NCBI GenBank assembly: GCA_025201345.1
Contig: JAIXMG010000027.1
Coordinates: 213,501-277,500 of the forward strand
Direction: 5' to 3'
DNA: 64,000 bases
From: Thamnidium elegans
Taxonomy: Eukaryota > Mucoromycota > Mucoromycetes > Mucorales > Mucoraceae
The translations under genes were made by a program, and so were the position numbers. This document shows, piece after piece, positions 47,820 through 59,839 of this stretch (its first letter is position 1; each line of letters begins with the position of its first letter). The notes under the pieces are model-generated. The model was given only the letters and a program-made list of their open reading frames with translations. It had not been told where the DNA came from and ran no database searches.

Positions 47820-48613
47820 TCACCCAAAAATGTTTTTTTTTTTTTTTTTTTTTTTTTTATTTATTTATTTATATATACATTATAAATATATATGCAGGAG
47901 TAAACGTATTTAAATAAAAACGGATTCTCTTTTTTTTTTTTTTTTTTTTTTTTTAAGCTTACAAAGATAATGGTAGTAGCTTGAATAACAATAATGATGG
48001 TAATAATGAATAGTAAATTAAATGGGAGGAGTATAAATTATTAACAATAAAAGGTAAATCAGATAGAGCAACCATTTTTAGTTAATGTATAATACATAAC
48101 ATTAGTAGAATATGGAACTTGACTGACGCCAAGGTTTTTTTTGGCCAACTTATGCCCTAACAAAAATCTGTCAAATATGGCGTCAGAGAGGGTGTAACTG
48201 TTTATATTTACAAATACCAAGTATAGATTGATGTTTATGTGCTATAATTGGAAAGTGCTTTGGTATAAGTTAGATTTATTCCAAAATGAAATATATAAGC
48301 CGATAAAAAAATGTTTTCTAAATGTTTTTTTTTGTATATATGAAAGCGCATTACATATACATGGTACTTGGTAAAACTACTAAGAGTCCCCTTTCTCCTA
48401 AAAAGAACATGTACTTTAGTATAGTCTCCTAGGTTTTTAATAGTTTATTATTATTCAAAAGTATAACAGGGTTGATAATACAAAACGGAATTTTTATTTT
48501 ATAATAGATATATAAAAGGGGAAGAGATATATAATAGTAGAAATAAAATAAAAAAAAAAAGAAGGGGGAAACTATAATATGTACATTTAAATAGATTGAT
48601 GGGAATGTTAAAA
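47820..48613. other. Convergent intergenic with T/TA tracts
   Basis: Two long T tracts at about 47829-47858 and 47932-47954 follow the monopolin-like gene. No gene seen. Confidence 0.5.
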
Positions 48614-49282
48614 TTATGCACCTAGTGAAAAAAAAGACTTTTTTTTGCGCAGGGATATCATGGAAGATTTCCTTTGAATTAATCTAGGTGATGATTTTAT
48701 CTTTCGTAATGTTCTTTTAAAAAATTCTGCCTTTTTAATTTTCATATTGCCACCTAGTAAGTTGGTATTTTTATATCTATTTTCGTCCTGATCATTACGA
48801 TATTCTATGTAAGATGGTGGCGGATCATCATCATAATGAGGGATATCATATAAGCTATAACTTGATCTAGTTAATTCTGTACTATTATTATTATTAGCAT
48901 GATACATTTGATTAGGAATAGGTTTAAAATCGCTTAATGATCTAGTTTTCATAAGACGGCGATTTTGATAATACATTTCATCATCTTCAATTGTGGGGTA
49001 AAAATATTTTTCTTGCTCCTTTGCTTGATGAAATTTACGTTTAAAACTTTGATAATCAAAAATACAGGTCTTGTTAGTATTTATAAATTCAGGTTCATAT
49101 TCATGAATCATAGGTGGCTCCAATGAAAAAGTAACCCTACACCCTTTTTTCTTAATTGGTACTACTTGTTCTTCACATTGCTGACTTGCCCACAATATCT
49201 TGTGATAAAATTCAAATACATTAAATTTACTTGTAGGAACATCACTTGGCCACGACTTAAGATTATCTTGTTCCGTCAACAT
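48614..49282 (-). CDS. Hypothetical 222-aa protein with RVxF-like and PPxY motifs
   Basis: A single uninterrupted frame starting MLTEQDNLKSWPSDVPTSKF. KKKGCRVTFSLEPPMIHEYE resembles the KxVxF plus HEY arrangement common in fungal PP1-type docking regions. A PPPSYIEY element fits a WW-domain or Nedd4-ligase site. The C-terminal 50 residues are strongly basic (KIKKAEFFKRTLRKIKSSPR, then KSSMISLRKKKSFFSLGA). TRSLSDFKP and QRKSSM look like basophilic kinase sites. Likely a signalling or membrane-associated adaptor, but no family is recognised. Confidence 0.6.
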   Translation of the reverse strand: MLTEQDNLKSWPSDVPTSKFNVFEFYHKILWASQQCEEQVVPIKKKGCRVTFSLEPPMIHEYEPEFINTNKTCIFDYQSFKRKFHQAKEQEKYFYPTIEDDEMYYQNRRLMKTRSLSDFKPIPNQMYHANNNNSTELTRSSYSLYDIPHYDDDPPPSYIEYRNDQDENRYKNTNLLGGNMKIKKAEFFKRTLRKIKSSPRLIQRKSSMISLRKKKSFFSLGA

Positions 49283-50251
49283 TTTATAGTAATAGAGATG
49301 GAAAAAAGTTAATAATAAAAAAATAAAGAGAGAGAGATAGAGAAGATAAATAAATAAATATATAAATACCTTGTGTCAAATATAAAGGGGTAAAAAGCAT
49401 ATATAAATGCAACCGAGGAAACAATTCTGTTTTTTACCTTATATCACGTGTACTATTTATACTCTGCCTGATTTATAAGGCCCATTTCATCATTCTAATG
49501 TAGGTTCCTACATAAATTGACGTAATAGTCTTTTTCCATATCGACCATATAAAATTAGGTCTTTTTTCTTTCTCTCTCTCTTTTTTTTTTTTTTTTTTTT
49601 TTTTTTCTCTTTCTTTCTCTCTTTTTATTTTTATTTTTATTTTTTGAAAAAAAAAAAACCTTTTTTCTATATGAATAAGGTTGTTCAAAACAAATACGAA
49701 TACTGTTTATTTACCTAAAAGTAATAATAATTGCTTTGTAGGGTCACATGTAAAATATAAAGCTGTATAGATGTGAGATCAAGAAATGACAGCTAATAGT
49801 TGAAATATGTAAAAAGAAATAAAATAAAAGCTTAAAAATCATAACAACATTGGTCGAGAAATGAGTAGAAATGGTTATGTGACGCCATTCATAGGATTAG
49901 TATGAAAATAACCTTTTTTTTTCTTGAAAGTATATTTACGTCATATTTATGACGTTAATGTTGAAACTTTAAAGGGTAATGAATTGCACAATGACAGCAT
50001 ACACGGGTCATTTCTTTGATTTGGTTGGTTCCCAATTCGCTGGAAAACGTTCCTGAATAAGGAAGTAAACCATGCATATTATATCTTGTCTATCATAAAT
50101 ACCCTTTATTTTAATTCTCTTTCTTTTTTTTTTCCCTCTTTCTTTCATAAAAAAAAAAAAAACCGAAAAAAAAACTCTTTTGCTTTCTTTCTATATTTGG
50201 TATAGATTGAAATAAAAAAATATACCATATTTCATTTAAACAATTTGATGT
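49283..50251. other. Divergent intergenic between the 222-aa gene and WC-2-like gene
   Basis: Contains GA/CT-rich and T-rich low-complexity sequence (about 49326-49345, 49559-49660). The minus-strand Lys-rich frame at 49473-49688 is an artefact of this repeat. It should hold the promoters of both flanking genes. Confidence 0.5.
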
Positions 50252-51073
50252 ATGATTGCTATAGCAACTAATTTAATTGTACGTCCTTCAACTGTTACAA
50301 CTGTTACTACGACTACAAATTCTAGTATAAACTCAGTAGCAAAAGACTCTCATGTCCCTTTTTCATTTACCCATAGATCTCTCATTCCAATGCAACAAGA
50401 TTTAGATTCTAAATTTATTTCAAACGATAAACCGCTCAATTTTACACCAGAAAATAATGATATGTCATCTTATTATAACGAAAATTTCAATTTCATCCAA
50501 CAGTCTACAAATTGGTCAGAGAGAATACTACAAGATATTATAGGCTTACTTCATATACTATCTCCTTCTGGAAAAGTCTTGTATTGCTCTGAATCTTGTT
50601 TAGAGTTGACTGGATATTCTCCTAACGAATTAATTGGAAAATCGTTGACCGATTTTATTCATGTGGATGATCTTGACATATTTGCAAGGAACTTTCAACT
50701 AGCTTTTACTTCTTTATCTAGAATAAAAGTTCATTATAGAATTAGGCGAAAGGATAATACCTATTTGTTATTAGAATCAATAGGTCATCCTAAACAAGAC
50801 GTGCCTAATCAACCACCACAGTCTTTTTTTGCTATAGCTCAACCATATCTCTCTAGAAGTAATGGTTTACTTGATTCCTTTCTAGAGTTGAAAATGGAAA
50901 ATGAATGGTTGAAAAAAAGATTGAATGATTTATTGCCATACCAACAGCAACAACAACAACAAGAACAACAACAGCAACAAATTCAGCAACAGCAACAACA
51001 GCAACAACAACAAAAACAAAAACAACAACAATTAAAACAACAACAACAACAATTAAAACAACAACAACAATTA

Positions 51074-51146
<73 letters not shown>

Positions 51147-51959
51147 AACAACAGCATCAGCATCAGCATCAGCATCAGCATCAGCATCAGCATCAGCATC
51201 AGCAGCAGCATCAGCAGCAGCATCAGCAACAACAGCACATACAGAAACAACAACAAGAACAAGAACAACAACAACAAGAACAACAACAACAACAACAACA
51301 ACATTTACAGCAACATCAACAACCTATACAGCTTCAATACTACCCTCAACCATTCTTCAACAACGACTTGTTACTAGGAACAAATGAACCTTACTTTATA
51401 AACACAAGTCCTCAAACATCTTCTCGCAGACCATCCAGTTGTAGCTCCACCATGTTTCAAACAAGTAACCCTATACTTATAGCAGATGATAGTATAAACA
51501 ATCACTGTAATACCGAAACCAAGTACTCACCATCAATTGGTTCTGTTGAATTCAATGAAATGCTGATTCGGTACAACCAAGAAGAAGACCCAACTTCTGG
51601 CGGTATGGCAACTACTCCTTCGTATTTATCTTCCAATAACTCTGCTACAACTACTGCCACTGACATTTTAAGAAAAGATAAATGGAAAAGACGAGTAAGT
51701 TTAAATATTGATGAAACTTTTTTTTTAGCAGAGGAATTAAACTTTTTTTTTAATAACAGAAGAAACAAAGAGGTATGGATGATTACGTGTGTGCCGATTG
51801 TGGAACAACAACATCACCCGAATGGCGGAAAGGACCACATGGACCTAAAACGTAACTATGATCTTTTTTTAATTATACATTTTTTTTTTTTACTAATGAC
51901 TTTATAGTTTATGCAACGCGTGTGGTCTTCGTTGGGCTAAAAAAAATAAAAAAATTTAA
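50252..51959 (+). CDS. White-collar-2-like PAS/GATA zinc-finger photoregulator
   Basis: Three exons (50252-51694, 51760-51851, 51908-51959) give 528 residues. A PAS domain covers about residues 88-200 ([33 protein letters not shown]). A leucine-bearing helix, then a very long Gln tract with an (His-Gln)n core (about residues 230-370), follows. The last two exons encode a basic patch and a single GATA finger: [20 protein letters not shown] then [16 protein letters not shown] at the extreme C terminus. A C-terminal GATA finger of C-x2-C-x18-C-x2-C type behind a PAS domain is the WC-2 layout; WC-2 proteins pair with LOV photoreceptor WC-1 (MadA/MadB in Mucoromycota). Paralogue number cannot be told. 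Confidence 0.92.
50943..51320 (+). repeat. CAA/CAG repeat with (CAGCAT)n core
   Basis: A long coding trinucleotide tract in the WC-2-like gene. The centre (about 51151-51230) alternates CAG and CAT, giving His-Gln dipeptides; both flanks are mainly CAA. Length variation between strains is likely. Confidence 0.9.
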
Positions 51960-52313
51960 ATGTGAACTGAAACTTTTGCCCATCTCCGTTCACCTTTTAA
52001 TCATTATATATATATTCCTCGTTCAAACACACATTTACACACATACCCGAGGTTAAACTTCATTTTTTTGTATACCCCCATATTTATCCTCCCTCCCCTT
52101 CATCGCATATATACGCTTTTCTTTAAAGTCTATGTCTCATCTCTCATCATTTCTTTGTAACTTATTTTTTCCTTCTTTACAAATTGTCTCAAAATATTAT
52201 ACTATTAATAAAGCAACTGCCCTTTCTTTATTTTGTTTTTCTTGTAAACAAATATTTTTTCTTCGTAAAAAAATAAATAAATAAATAAACAAAAAAATTT
52301 ACAAGTTAAAAAT
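51960..52313. other. Short intergenic, 3' end of WC-2-like and promoter of the cyclin
   Basis: Pyrimidine-rich, with a (TAAA)n-like run before the cyclin ATG. No gene. Confidence 0.45.
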
Positions 52314-53242
52314 ATGGATGAAGCTATACTTGCTGACATTCTGGACTTAATACGTCGTCCAATAAGCTCAGAGCTGCTTTCTCACATATCTGATCAAGCA
52401 TCTGTTGTAATTCCATGTCGTCAACCTTCAAGTCGTTTTTCTGCACCAGCAAATAGTAAATATGGCACACTTCCTACCTTATCTTCGTTTATTGGTTTCC
52501 TAGTCAAACGATCATCCATTCGTACTGGTACGTTATTGGGTGCTCTCGTCTTTCTCCATAGACTTCAACAATCGCTCTCTACCATTGCAAAAGGTATGCC
52601 TTGTACCCCTCACCGTATTTTTTTAGCCACCTTGATAGTTACTTCAAAGGCATTGCATGACACCTCACCAAAAAACAAACATTGGGCAAAATATGCAGCC
52701 TATTTTACACTCTCTGAAGTTAATCTTATGGAAAAGCAATTATTATCTTTAATGGCAAGTAATAGTTAAAAAAAAAAAAATAATAATATCATGTCCTTCT
52801 TTTTTTAATGATAATTTTGTTATTATTATTGTTGCAGAATTACCATGTTTTGATTTCCCCGGCTGACTTGTCGAATGCATATTATCGTTTTAAACAAACA
52901 GTTTGCCCATCTTTACCACCATCTGTCTTGTCTAAACCTGCAGTGGTTGCAAAACCTGCTGCCATTGCATTAATGACTGCAACAAACGCCGCAGATATTC
53001 CTACGTACGTAGCCATGTATTCTAATATGTCTCTGCCTTCCATGACCGACTCGTCCACTTCACTATCTTCTACGGATTCTGACGCCTCTGTATCGACTAT
53101 AGAGGATCACAATATTGCCACACTAAACTATTATAGTAAAACACATGAACCTCCTAAAGCTCACTGTCGTAACCGCAACAATATCTATGAACAAATCACT
53201 GTAAATGATGATGGCAATTCATTTACTTCTCAACATAAATAG
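52314..53242 (+). CDS. Pcl-type cyclin (Pho85-family partner)
   Basis: Two exons, 52314-52754 and 52838-53242, give 281 residues. The cyclin box covers about residues 48-160: PTLSSFIGFLVKRSSIRTGT, GALVFLHRLQQSL, HRIFLATLIVTSKALHDTSP, KHWAKYAAYFTLSEVNLMEK, QLLSLM-NYHVLISPADL. This matches Pcl1/Pcl2-class cyclins that activate the Pho85 kinase in G1 and polarity. The C-terminal 100 residues are Ser/Thr-rich with an SLSSTDSDASVST acidic cluster, likely phosphorylated. The intron uses a GC donor (ATG|GCAAGT): only this junction restores LLSLMNYHVL. Confidence 0.88.
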
Positions 53243-53676
53243 GAGTTACATTAAAAAAGCCCCCCTATTTTTTTTTATTCTTGTCATGCACATCTTGTTT
53301 GTTGATCAAACTTTTAATAAAAAAAAATAATTACTACAGTAACTTGTGTAAAAACCTTAATGTTGTAACTTTATACACATAAGAAATTAGGCCTTTTTTT
53401 TTCATTTCGCAGTGTTTATATCTGAAACTAAGAAGTTAAAAAAAAAATAATAGATGAAATGACGTTCCAGCCATCTATTTTAATTTAAACTGTATATGTA
53501 CATGGTTTAACTAAAAGCAGTTTCTTACTGTTTCGCATCTCATTGCACTAATCAAATATGACAATTTGTATGCCATTACACTTTTTAGTAGTCTTCAAAA
53601 TAAAATAAAGAAAAGTCATTGTGCCTAATGCTTCAATTTAGGCTATTTTTTTTTTATTATTATTATTAATACAATT
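53243..53676. other. Convergent intergenic; nothing supported
   Basis: T-rich 3' flanks of the cyclin and of the minus-strand membrane protein gene. Confidence 0.45.
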
Positions 53677-55905
53677 CTAATACGGAGTGCGTTGATATTC
53701 ATTATACACAAATATTGAGATAACCATACACATGGCTAGAATAGAACATTTTAATAAAATTTAAAAAGACATTTTATATGTGTATAAACTTACCAAACAA
53801 CATATCCCATTTTTCTAAAGCAAAAGTCCAAAAGTTTACTGATCTTTCAGGCTCATGTCGATCGATACGATAGGAATTCACAAATCCATTCTTGTATCCG
53901 ACAACTAAATAAACAAAACGTTTTATTAGTTATTGAAATAAAATGATAGGCCCGATCGTTTTCCAACTTACAAATGTATTGATCATCATTTTCATTTTGC
54001 CAGAATTGGACAGTTCCTACAGTCTAAAAACAACAGTTACTTTATGCCCTCTTTTTCAAAATAATAAACTTCTTCTTTTACCCTCGATCCTCCATACTCA
54101 TTTCGAATAGGAGTAATAACCATTTCCAATTCCCAAGAAGGGGGAAAATAGTCTCTTCTTAAATCTCTTTCTTCATCAGAGATATCTGATAAAATGTAAT
54201 CCAGCCATTTATCAATTTTACCCAGCAATGACTTTTCAACCTTTTCTGTACCTCGTTTATAAATATAAACTCGATTAAACTCGGTCCATAACGCCAACAC
54301 ACTACCATTATTATTTAACTGTACTCCCATAATTTCTGAATCTACCGTCTTGTACGGTTGCCAATAATAATACTCTTGCAATATATTCTTCTTATCATTG
54401 GTATAAAGTCGATTCTGTTCCGATTCAATCTTTTTTAAAATATCAATTCGATTGGTGAAATCCAACGTAATAAATCGATTCTTAATGTAAGGAAATACAA
54501 TCGTTTTTAAATCCTGTGATACTGTTAAATACAATTCTGGCATATTCTGCCGATAGTCCATTGGGTTTCTATAGTTCGAAATATCTGCAAATCCTCCATA
54601 ATCAATTAAATCCTCACTATTAATCACTGGGTACTATTGTATATGAATATCCAGAATAAGTATGTTATTTAATAATACATAACAAAAACAAAAAAAAACT
54701 ATTACCTCAGAGTCTCCTCTATCCCTTTCTATCCAAGTTCGTACAGATTTATTTTCAGAATTAATAACTGTTGCATTATCTGCAATAGTAATGTTTACAA
54801 AAAACGTAGATACTGTTTTGTGTACACTTAATGTAAAAACACGATAAGTTTCATGTCTAATAAAAATAATAATAATTAAATACATGTCTCTTGTAATTTT
54901 GATATAACTTACATTGGTGAATATAATCTAGAAAACATCATTGAAAATTGTTCTGTAGAAGGTGGTTGAGACCACTCTAATAAAGACCTAGTTTTAGAAA
55001 GAAAAAAACTATAATCATCTTTTTATACACTTTATTTTACCTTGTATAACTCTTCCTGGTTCAACGGAATCTATGACAACATCTTTTGCATCGGCAGAAT
55101 GTGGTGCGTCGATCAAATATGTAGGTAAAGTCATGATGTGAAATTGGTATAAATCAGGATCCCTTTATACAGCCAGTTAGATCTTGCCCCATTTTTTTTT
55201 TGTTTTTTTTACCTTGAAAATATTAAAGTTTCCTTTTCCAACGAAATAGCATTAACCCAAATGGATCCAGGTAACTTGATATCCTTATACTCAAACGAAT
55301 CATTACCCACGGTATAGTATAGTCGTACAAAATGATATGAATTATCATTATCCACTTGATGATGTAAGACGGCAAATTGCCAAGTATTTTCCAAGCCTTC
55401 TCCCGCCCGAACAGAAACTTTAGATACATGTCCTCTTAATTCATGCTCAAAGCAAGGAACCCAACCTACGAAATAAAAATTAAATAAATAAATATACAAT
55501 AAAACTCTCCTAGAATGTTAATTACCATCTGTCTCTAATAACTCTCGTTCTGACAACAAATTTGAAATGGGTTTTCTAAACTGTTTGACAACACCTTTCT
55601 TTTAAGTTTAGTTTATGCAAAAAAATAAAAAAAAAATAAAAAAAAGTAATAATACCTTGAACACCAAGCTTCAAGTTATGTATACCAACAACAGGTTCAT
55701 TGGTTGGTGATTCAAAGTCAATACTTGTCAGGTATATGTAAGGCCCTACTGTTGTTAAAATGAGTTGGTCTGGCTTTTTTGTTAAAACAGGATGGTTGGA
55801 CGTGTATATTATTTTAGGGTGAAGGTAAGGTGTATCTTGCGACAAGATGGCAATATAAATGACAACAAGACCACTAAACAGCAGTATAAGCGATCGCCAT
55901 TGCAT
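53677..55905 (-). CDS. Unrecognised membrane-anchored protein, beta-propeller-like luminal part
   Basis: Start at 55903-55905 (MQWRSLILLFSGLVVIYIAI), a signal-anchor or signal peptide. About ten exons follow. The large central part has repeated strand-like blocks, such as QLILTTVGPYIYLTSIDFES, WQFAVLHHQVDNDNSYHFVR, PELYLTVSQDLKTIVFPYIK, SVLALWTEFNRVYIYKRGTE and TVQFWQNENDDQYVVGYKNG, suggestive of a degenerate beta-propeller. The last exon, behind the intron starting near 53803, adds a hydrophobic segment AMCMVISIFVYNEYQRTPY before the stop. I do not recognise the family. Membrane segments at both ends and a domain between suggest an ER/Golgi luminal or cell-surface protein. Not all junctions were checked base by base. 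Confidence 0.6.
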
Positions 55906-56720
55906 GTTTAATATAAGATACAAAAAAAGAAAAAATACTACGAGTTTTTTTCACGCGCATTTTCCCTATTTCGTGCGTACTTTTAAAACAATTACAATAT
56001 CATAAACAAGATAGTGTATTTTTAAGTCATTGAGGAAAACCTTTTTGGCCAACTGACCCTTAAGAGTTTTTTTACCCTATTTTTTTTTGTTTTTTGTTTT
56101 TGTTTTTACTGTATGTTTTCCTCAAATCGATCATAAAACGTACAAAGATTTAAAAGCTATTATCGACGCATAAGTTTTAAAAAATGTAGAAAACGCATAT
56201 TTTAAAGGGATAATGGACAAAAAATGATAGATTATAATACTTGAAATAGTTCTTAAGAAAAATTCTGTATCTTCATGTGGAAGAGCTTAAACATTAAAAC
56301 CATAAATATAATAACTTGCTCAACCAATGCATATCTTTTAAGTTTACCTAAGACTTCAATATATGACATTTATTTCGGTCTTACTTCATCTAAAAGACCA
56401 TATCTATTATTTAGATGAAGAATATAATTCTAATTTCCAGACCGAGTTCTCGTTTAGTTTTATAGGAAGAACTTGAGCTACGTCGCTAAAGAGACCATAC
56501 ATACCATCTTCTTCGAACACAATAAGAGAAATGAAGCTTTTTGCTTTCCTTTGTCTTTTTTAATGCATTCGTTTTCTATAGGTATCTGAACACAGTAGCG
56601 GCTCTATTTAAGGTCGGATTTCTCCGGAAGTTCCAAAAAGATTTTCATAGCTTCATACACTACATACAGCCCTAAAACGCCTGTTTATTCCGGTTTTCAC
56701 CATTCTTCTCTTTTATTAAA
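55906..56720. promoter_or_regulatory. Divergent promoter region, unknown membrane protein and OTUD3-like gene
   Basis: About 0.8 kb with no coding signal. It should carry the promoters of both flanking genes. No clear operator seen. Confidence 0.4.
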
Positions 56721-58302
56721 ATGGCCAAGAAAGCAAAGAAAGCAAAGAATGAAAAAGGTACCTAAATACAAACCTTTTTTTTTTTTTGTACTGCAGTACT
56801 TACAAACACTTGAATAGGTAAACTTACTCGTAACCAAAAGAAGGCTATGCAGGTACACTCCCAAAAAAAAAAGAAAAAAGAAAAGACCAATTTTTTTTAA
56901 TACTGACAAAAAACTGTAGAAATCTTTTCATTGTGACGATCCAGAAGATCTAGACACACAATTAAAGAGCATGGGTTTATCTACAAAGAATATTACTGGC
57001 GACGGCAACTGTCTTTTCAGGTAAAAATCTTCTCTCCTTAAATATATATACAGAAAAGTTAAGAAAAAAAAAATGCGTTTTTTTATGTGTAGAGCACTTT
57101 CTGATCAATATTATGGTCACGACAGTAACCACAAATCAATTCGACAAGAGATCTGTCAATTCCTAAAAGATAACGAAGAGGATTATAAGTTTTTTGTGGA
57201 GGACGACCAATCATTTGAACATCATATCCAATGCATGTCTCAAAACGCGACGTACGGAGGAAATATGGAACTTGCGGCATTTGCAAAGATGAAGGAGGTT
57301 GATATTAAAGTGTATCAGCCTGGTATGATGTAGGTAAGTTTCCGCATATACAACCTCCCCCCCCCCTTTTTTTGTACTGTGTATTTAGATGTTATTAATA
57401 GCTACGTTATTAATGGTAAAAATGAAGAAGATGATACAGCACAAGTTTTGCATATCGCGTAAATATAACTTTAAACTTTTTTTATAAAAAAACTCGATAA
57501 ATAACTTTTTTTATATATATCAGGTATCATAGTTGGGAACATTATAGTTCAGTTAGAAATATCAATGGCCCTTACTCTGGACCCCCGGAGATCAATGTAA
57601 GCTATTACTGCTATTCTTGATATATATAATACTCACAAATCTATATAACGTACCAAGGTCACAAAAGTAGAAGGACCAACAAGCCCAGAAGAAGAGGGCA
57701 GCGAGGGAGAGGAAGAAGGCCTCAGTTCAAAAGAGAAGGTAGTTTTAATCGCATGCCCTGGTACAAATATACGTAAAATACGAAGACTTTTGATAAAGTA
57801 TAAGGGCGATCCAGATAAAGTGATCGATGCACTATACGACCCTAAACCCAATGGTACCGACACACCCGCGGACGCGGTACAAGAAACCAAAGATAGTGGA
57901 GATATAGATAAAGTAGATAATGTAGGAGATATTGATAAGCAGGAGGACTTAGAAGAAAAAGATGTCGATCAGGGAAAAGAACAAGTCGTCGAAAAAAAAG
58001 ATAATGTTCAGCAAGACCAAGTGGCTGATCAAGATACTGCATCAACAAAAGAAGTCCCCCTAATAACAGAAACGATTGCACCTACCGACACGAAAGAAGC
58101 AGAAAAGAAACCAAAAAAGTTAACTACTCGAGAACGTAAAGAACAAGCAAAGAAGAGACAAAAAGAAGCCAAATTAGAAAAGGATCGAGCAAAAGCAGCT
58201 AGAAGATCAAAATACAAACAAGAAAAAGAGGACGATCCTGATGCTACTAAATCAGAGTGTATATCAAAAGTGGCTACAGCTATGAAAGAAATGTACATCT
58301 AA
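56721..58302 (+). CDS. OTU-domain deubiquitinase, OTUD3-like
   Basis: About seven exons. The N terminus is basic (MAKKAKKAKNEKGKLTRNQK). The OTU catalytic core has the Asp/Cys block ITGDGNCLFRALSDQYYG, then CQFLKDNEEDYKFFV, YGGNMELAAFAKM and the His in YHSWEHYSSVRNIN. After an acidic linker a UBA/CUE-like helical bundle follows (KIRRLLIKYKGDPDKVIDAL). The C-terminal 150 residues are charged and Lys-rich (REKKEQ-type coiled coil, TTRERKEQAKKRQKEAKLEK). This order equals animal OTUD3, a Lys-6/Lys-11-preferring enzyme. The three catalytic positions are all present, unlike the fragment at 301-714. Convergent with the SerRS gene, 48 bp between stops. Confidence 0.9.
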
Positions 58303-58350
58303 ATAAGCTTTATTTTTTGATAGAAGCAATAATAAATATATGTATAAAAC

Positions 58351-59839
58351 TCAAGGCCTTAAATGACTTGGTTCTCCAGGTAACCATTTTCTTAATACTT
58401 GAGGTACTTCCACAGACCCATCAGGTTGTTGAAATGTTTCTAAAATTGATATAATAATACGGGGTACAGCAATCGCTGTACCATTTAAGGTATGGCAAAA
58501 TCGTGTATTTTGATCTGTTTGATACTTTGGTCTATATCGAATAGATAATCTACGTGATTGATAATCTGTACAATTGGACGTAGAGGAGATCTAAAGAATA
58601 AAATAAATATGCCGAGCTTCTACTAAATGAATAGAAATGCTATACCTCTCCCCATGATTTACGTCCAGGCATCCACGCTTCCATATCAAACTTTCTATAA
58701 GCACTAGCGCCTAATTCCTCTGTCGGCATATCCAAAATCCTTTTACACATAAAATATTAAGCAAAGAAACAACTTCTTTTTTTTTTTTAAAAAAAAAAAT
58801 AGAAAATTTACCTGAAACAAAGCCCTAATTCAGTAAATATATCTTCCTGTAACTCTCTAATTTCATCCATCATATCCTCACTTTGATCAGGTGTAGTAAC
58901 TGCAAACAACTCAACTTTTGAAAACTGATGTACTCTATATAACCCTTTTGTAGTGACACCTCTGCCCCCCGCTTCAGTTCGAAACGCATGCCCAAACCCG
59001 ACTACCTTTTGCGGTAAATCATCCTCGTTTAATAATTTCAAGGCAAATTTTCCAGCCAGTGGAATTTCAGCCGTACCAGCCAAACAAAGTTGAATGTCAT
59101 ATGAATCGGTTGTCTTTGTCGAGATATCATATATTTGAGAACTTTCACCACTCTTGGGTTGAAATCCACATCCGTAAGCTAAGTTGGTACGTACAATATC
59201 GGGTGTCAAGACGCTAAGGAAACCTCTACTAGCAGCTTTATGCATAGCGTATTGAACAAGCGCTAATTCTAAAAAGGCGCCCATACCTTGCAAATAATAA
59301 AAACTGGAACCTGTTGCAACCGCAGCTTGTTCAAAGTCGATTATATTTAATTTTGTTGCGATAGCAACATGGTCTAATAAATCTTTGTCTGACCTAGGTG
59401 TCCCAACAATTTTTATAATATTTGCCTTTTCTTCCGATCCAATTGGTGAAAGAGGATGAGTATTATTTGGAATGCTTAAACCTTGTTCAAGTAATTGAGA
59501 TTCAGTCAACTTGAGCTGTTCTTCACACTGCTTTATATTTGACTTTACTTGTTTTCCTTGTTCAATAAAGACTAATTTTTCATCTCTGGCAGCTTGTTTC
59601 GTAGCGAGAGATAATTCATTACGCTTGGAGCGAAGAGAAATTAACTGGTTATATAAAACAAGTCTCGTTTGGTTTAACTCGTTAAATTGTTTCATATCAA
59701 CTTTTCCATAATTTCTATTGAGCATATTTTTTTGTATGGTGGTAGCATTTTGTGATAGATAGTTATAATCAATCTTTGGTTGAAACCCGACTGCCGTTGA
59801 ATAAGACCTGTAAGACCTTTGAATAAACTGCTTAAACAT
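58351..59839 (-). CDS. Mitochondrial seryl-tRNA synthetase
   Basis: Start at 59837-59839 ([20 protein letters not shown]), a basic, Ser/Tyr-rich mitochondrial presequence; an upstream TTG-started extension lacks an ATG. The N-terminal coiled-coil arm spans about residues 60-120. The class II core has motif 2 in the [13 protein letters not shown] region (F-R-x-E), preceded by [13 protein letters not shown] (the TAE serine-binding signature), and motif 3 in the last exon as [17 protein letters not shown]. It ends PGEPSHLRP. Three or four exons. It charges mitochondrial tRNA-Ser; a separate cytosolic enzyme is expected elsewhere. Confidence 0.93.

Noticed and set aside
49473..49688. Minus-strand Lys/Glu-rich 71-codon frame
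   Set aside because: It is a translation of a CT/T-rich low-complexity tract upstream of two genes; there is no domain and no splice context.
51071..51304. Minus-strand poly-Leu frame
   Set aside because: It is the reverse reading of the CAA/CAG repeat in the WC-2-like coding exon.
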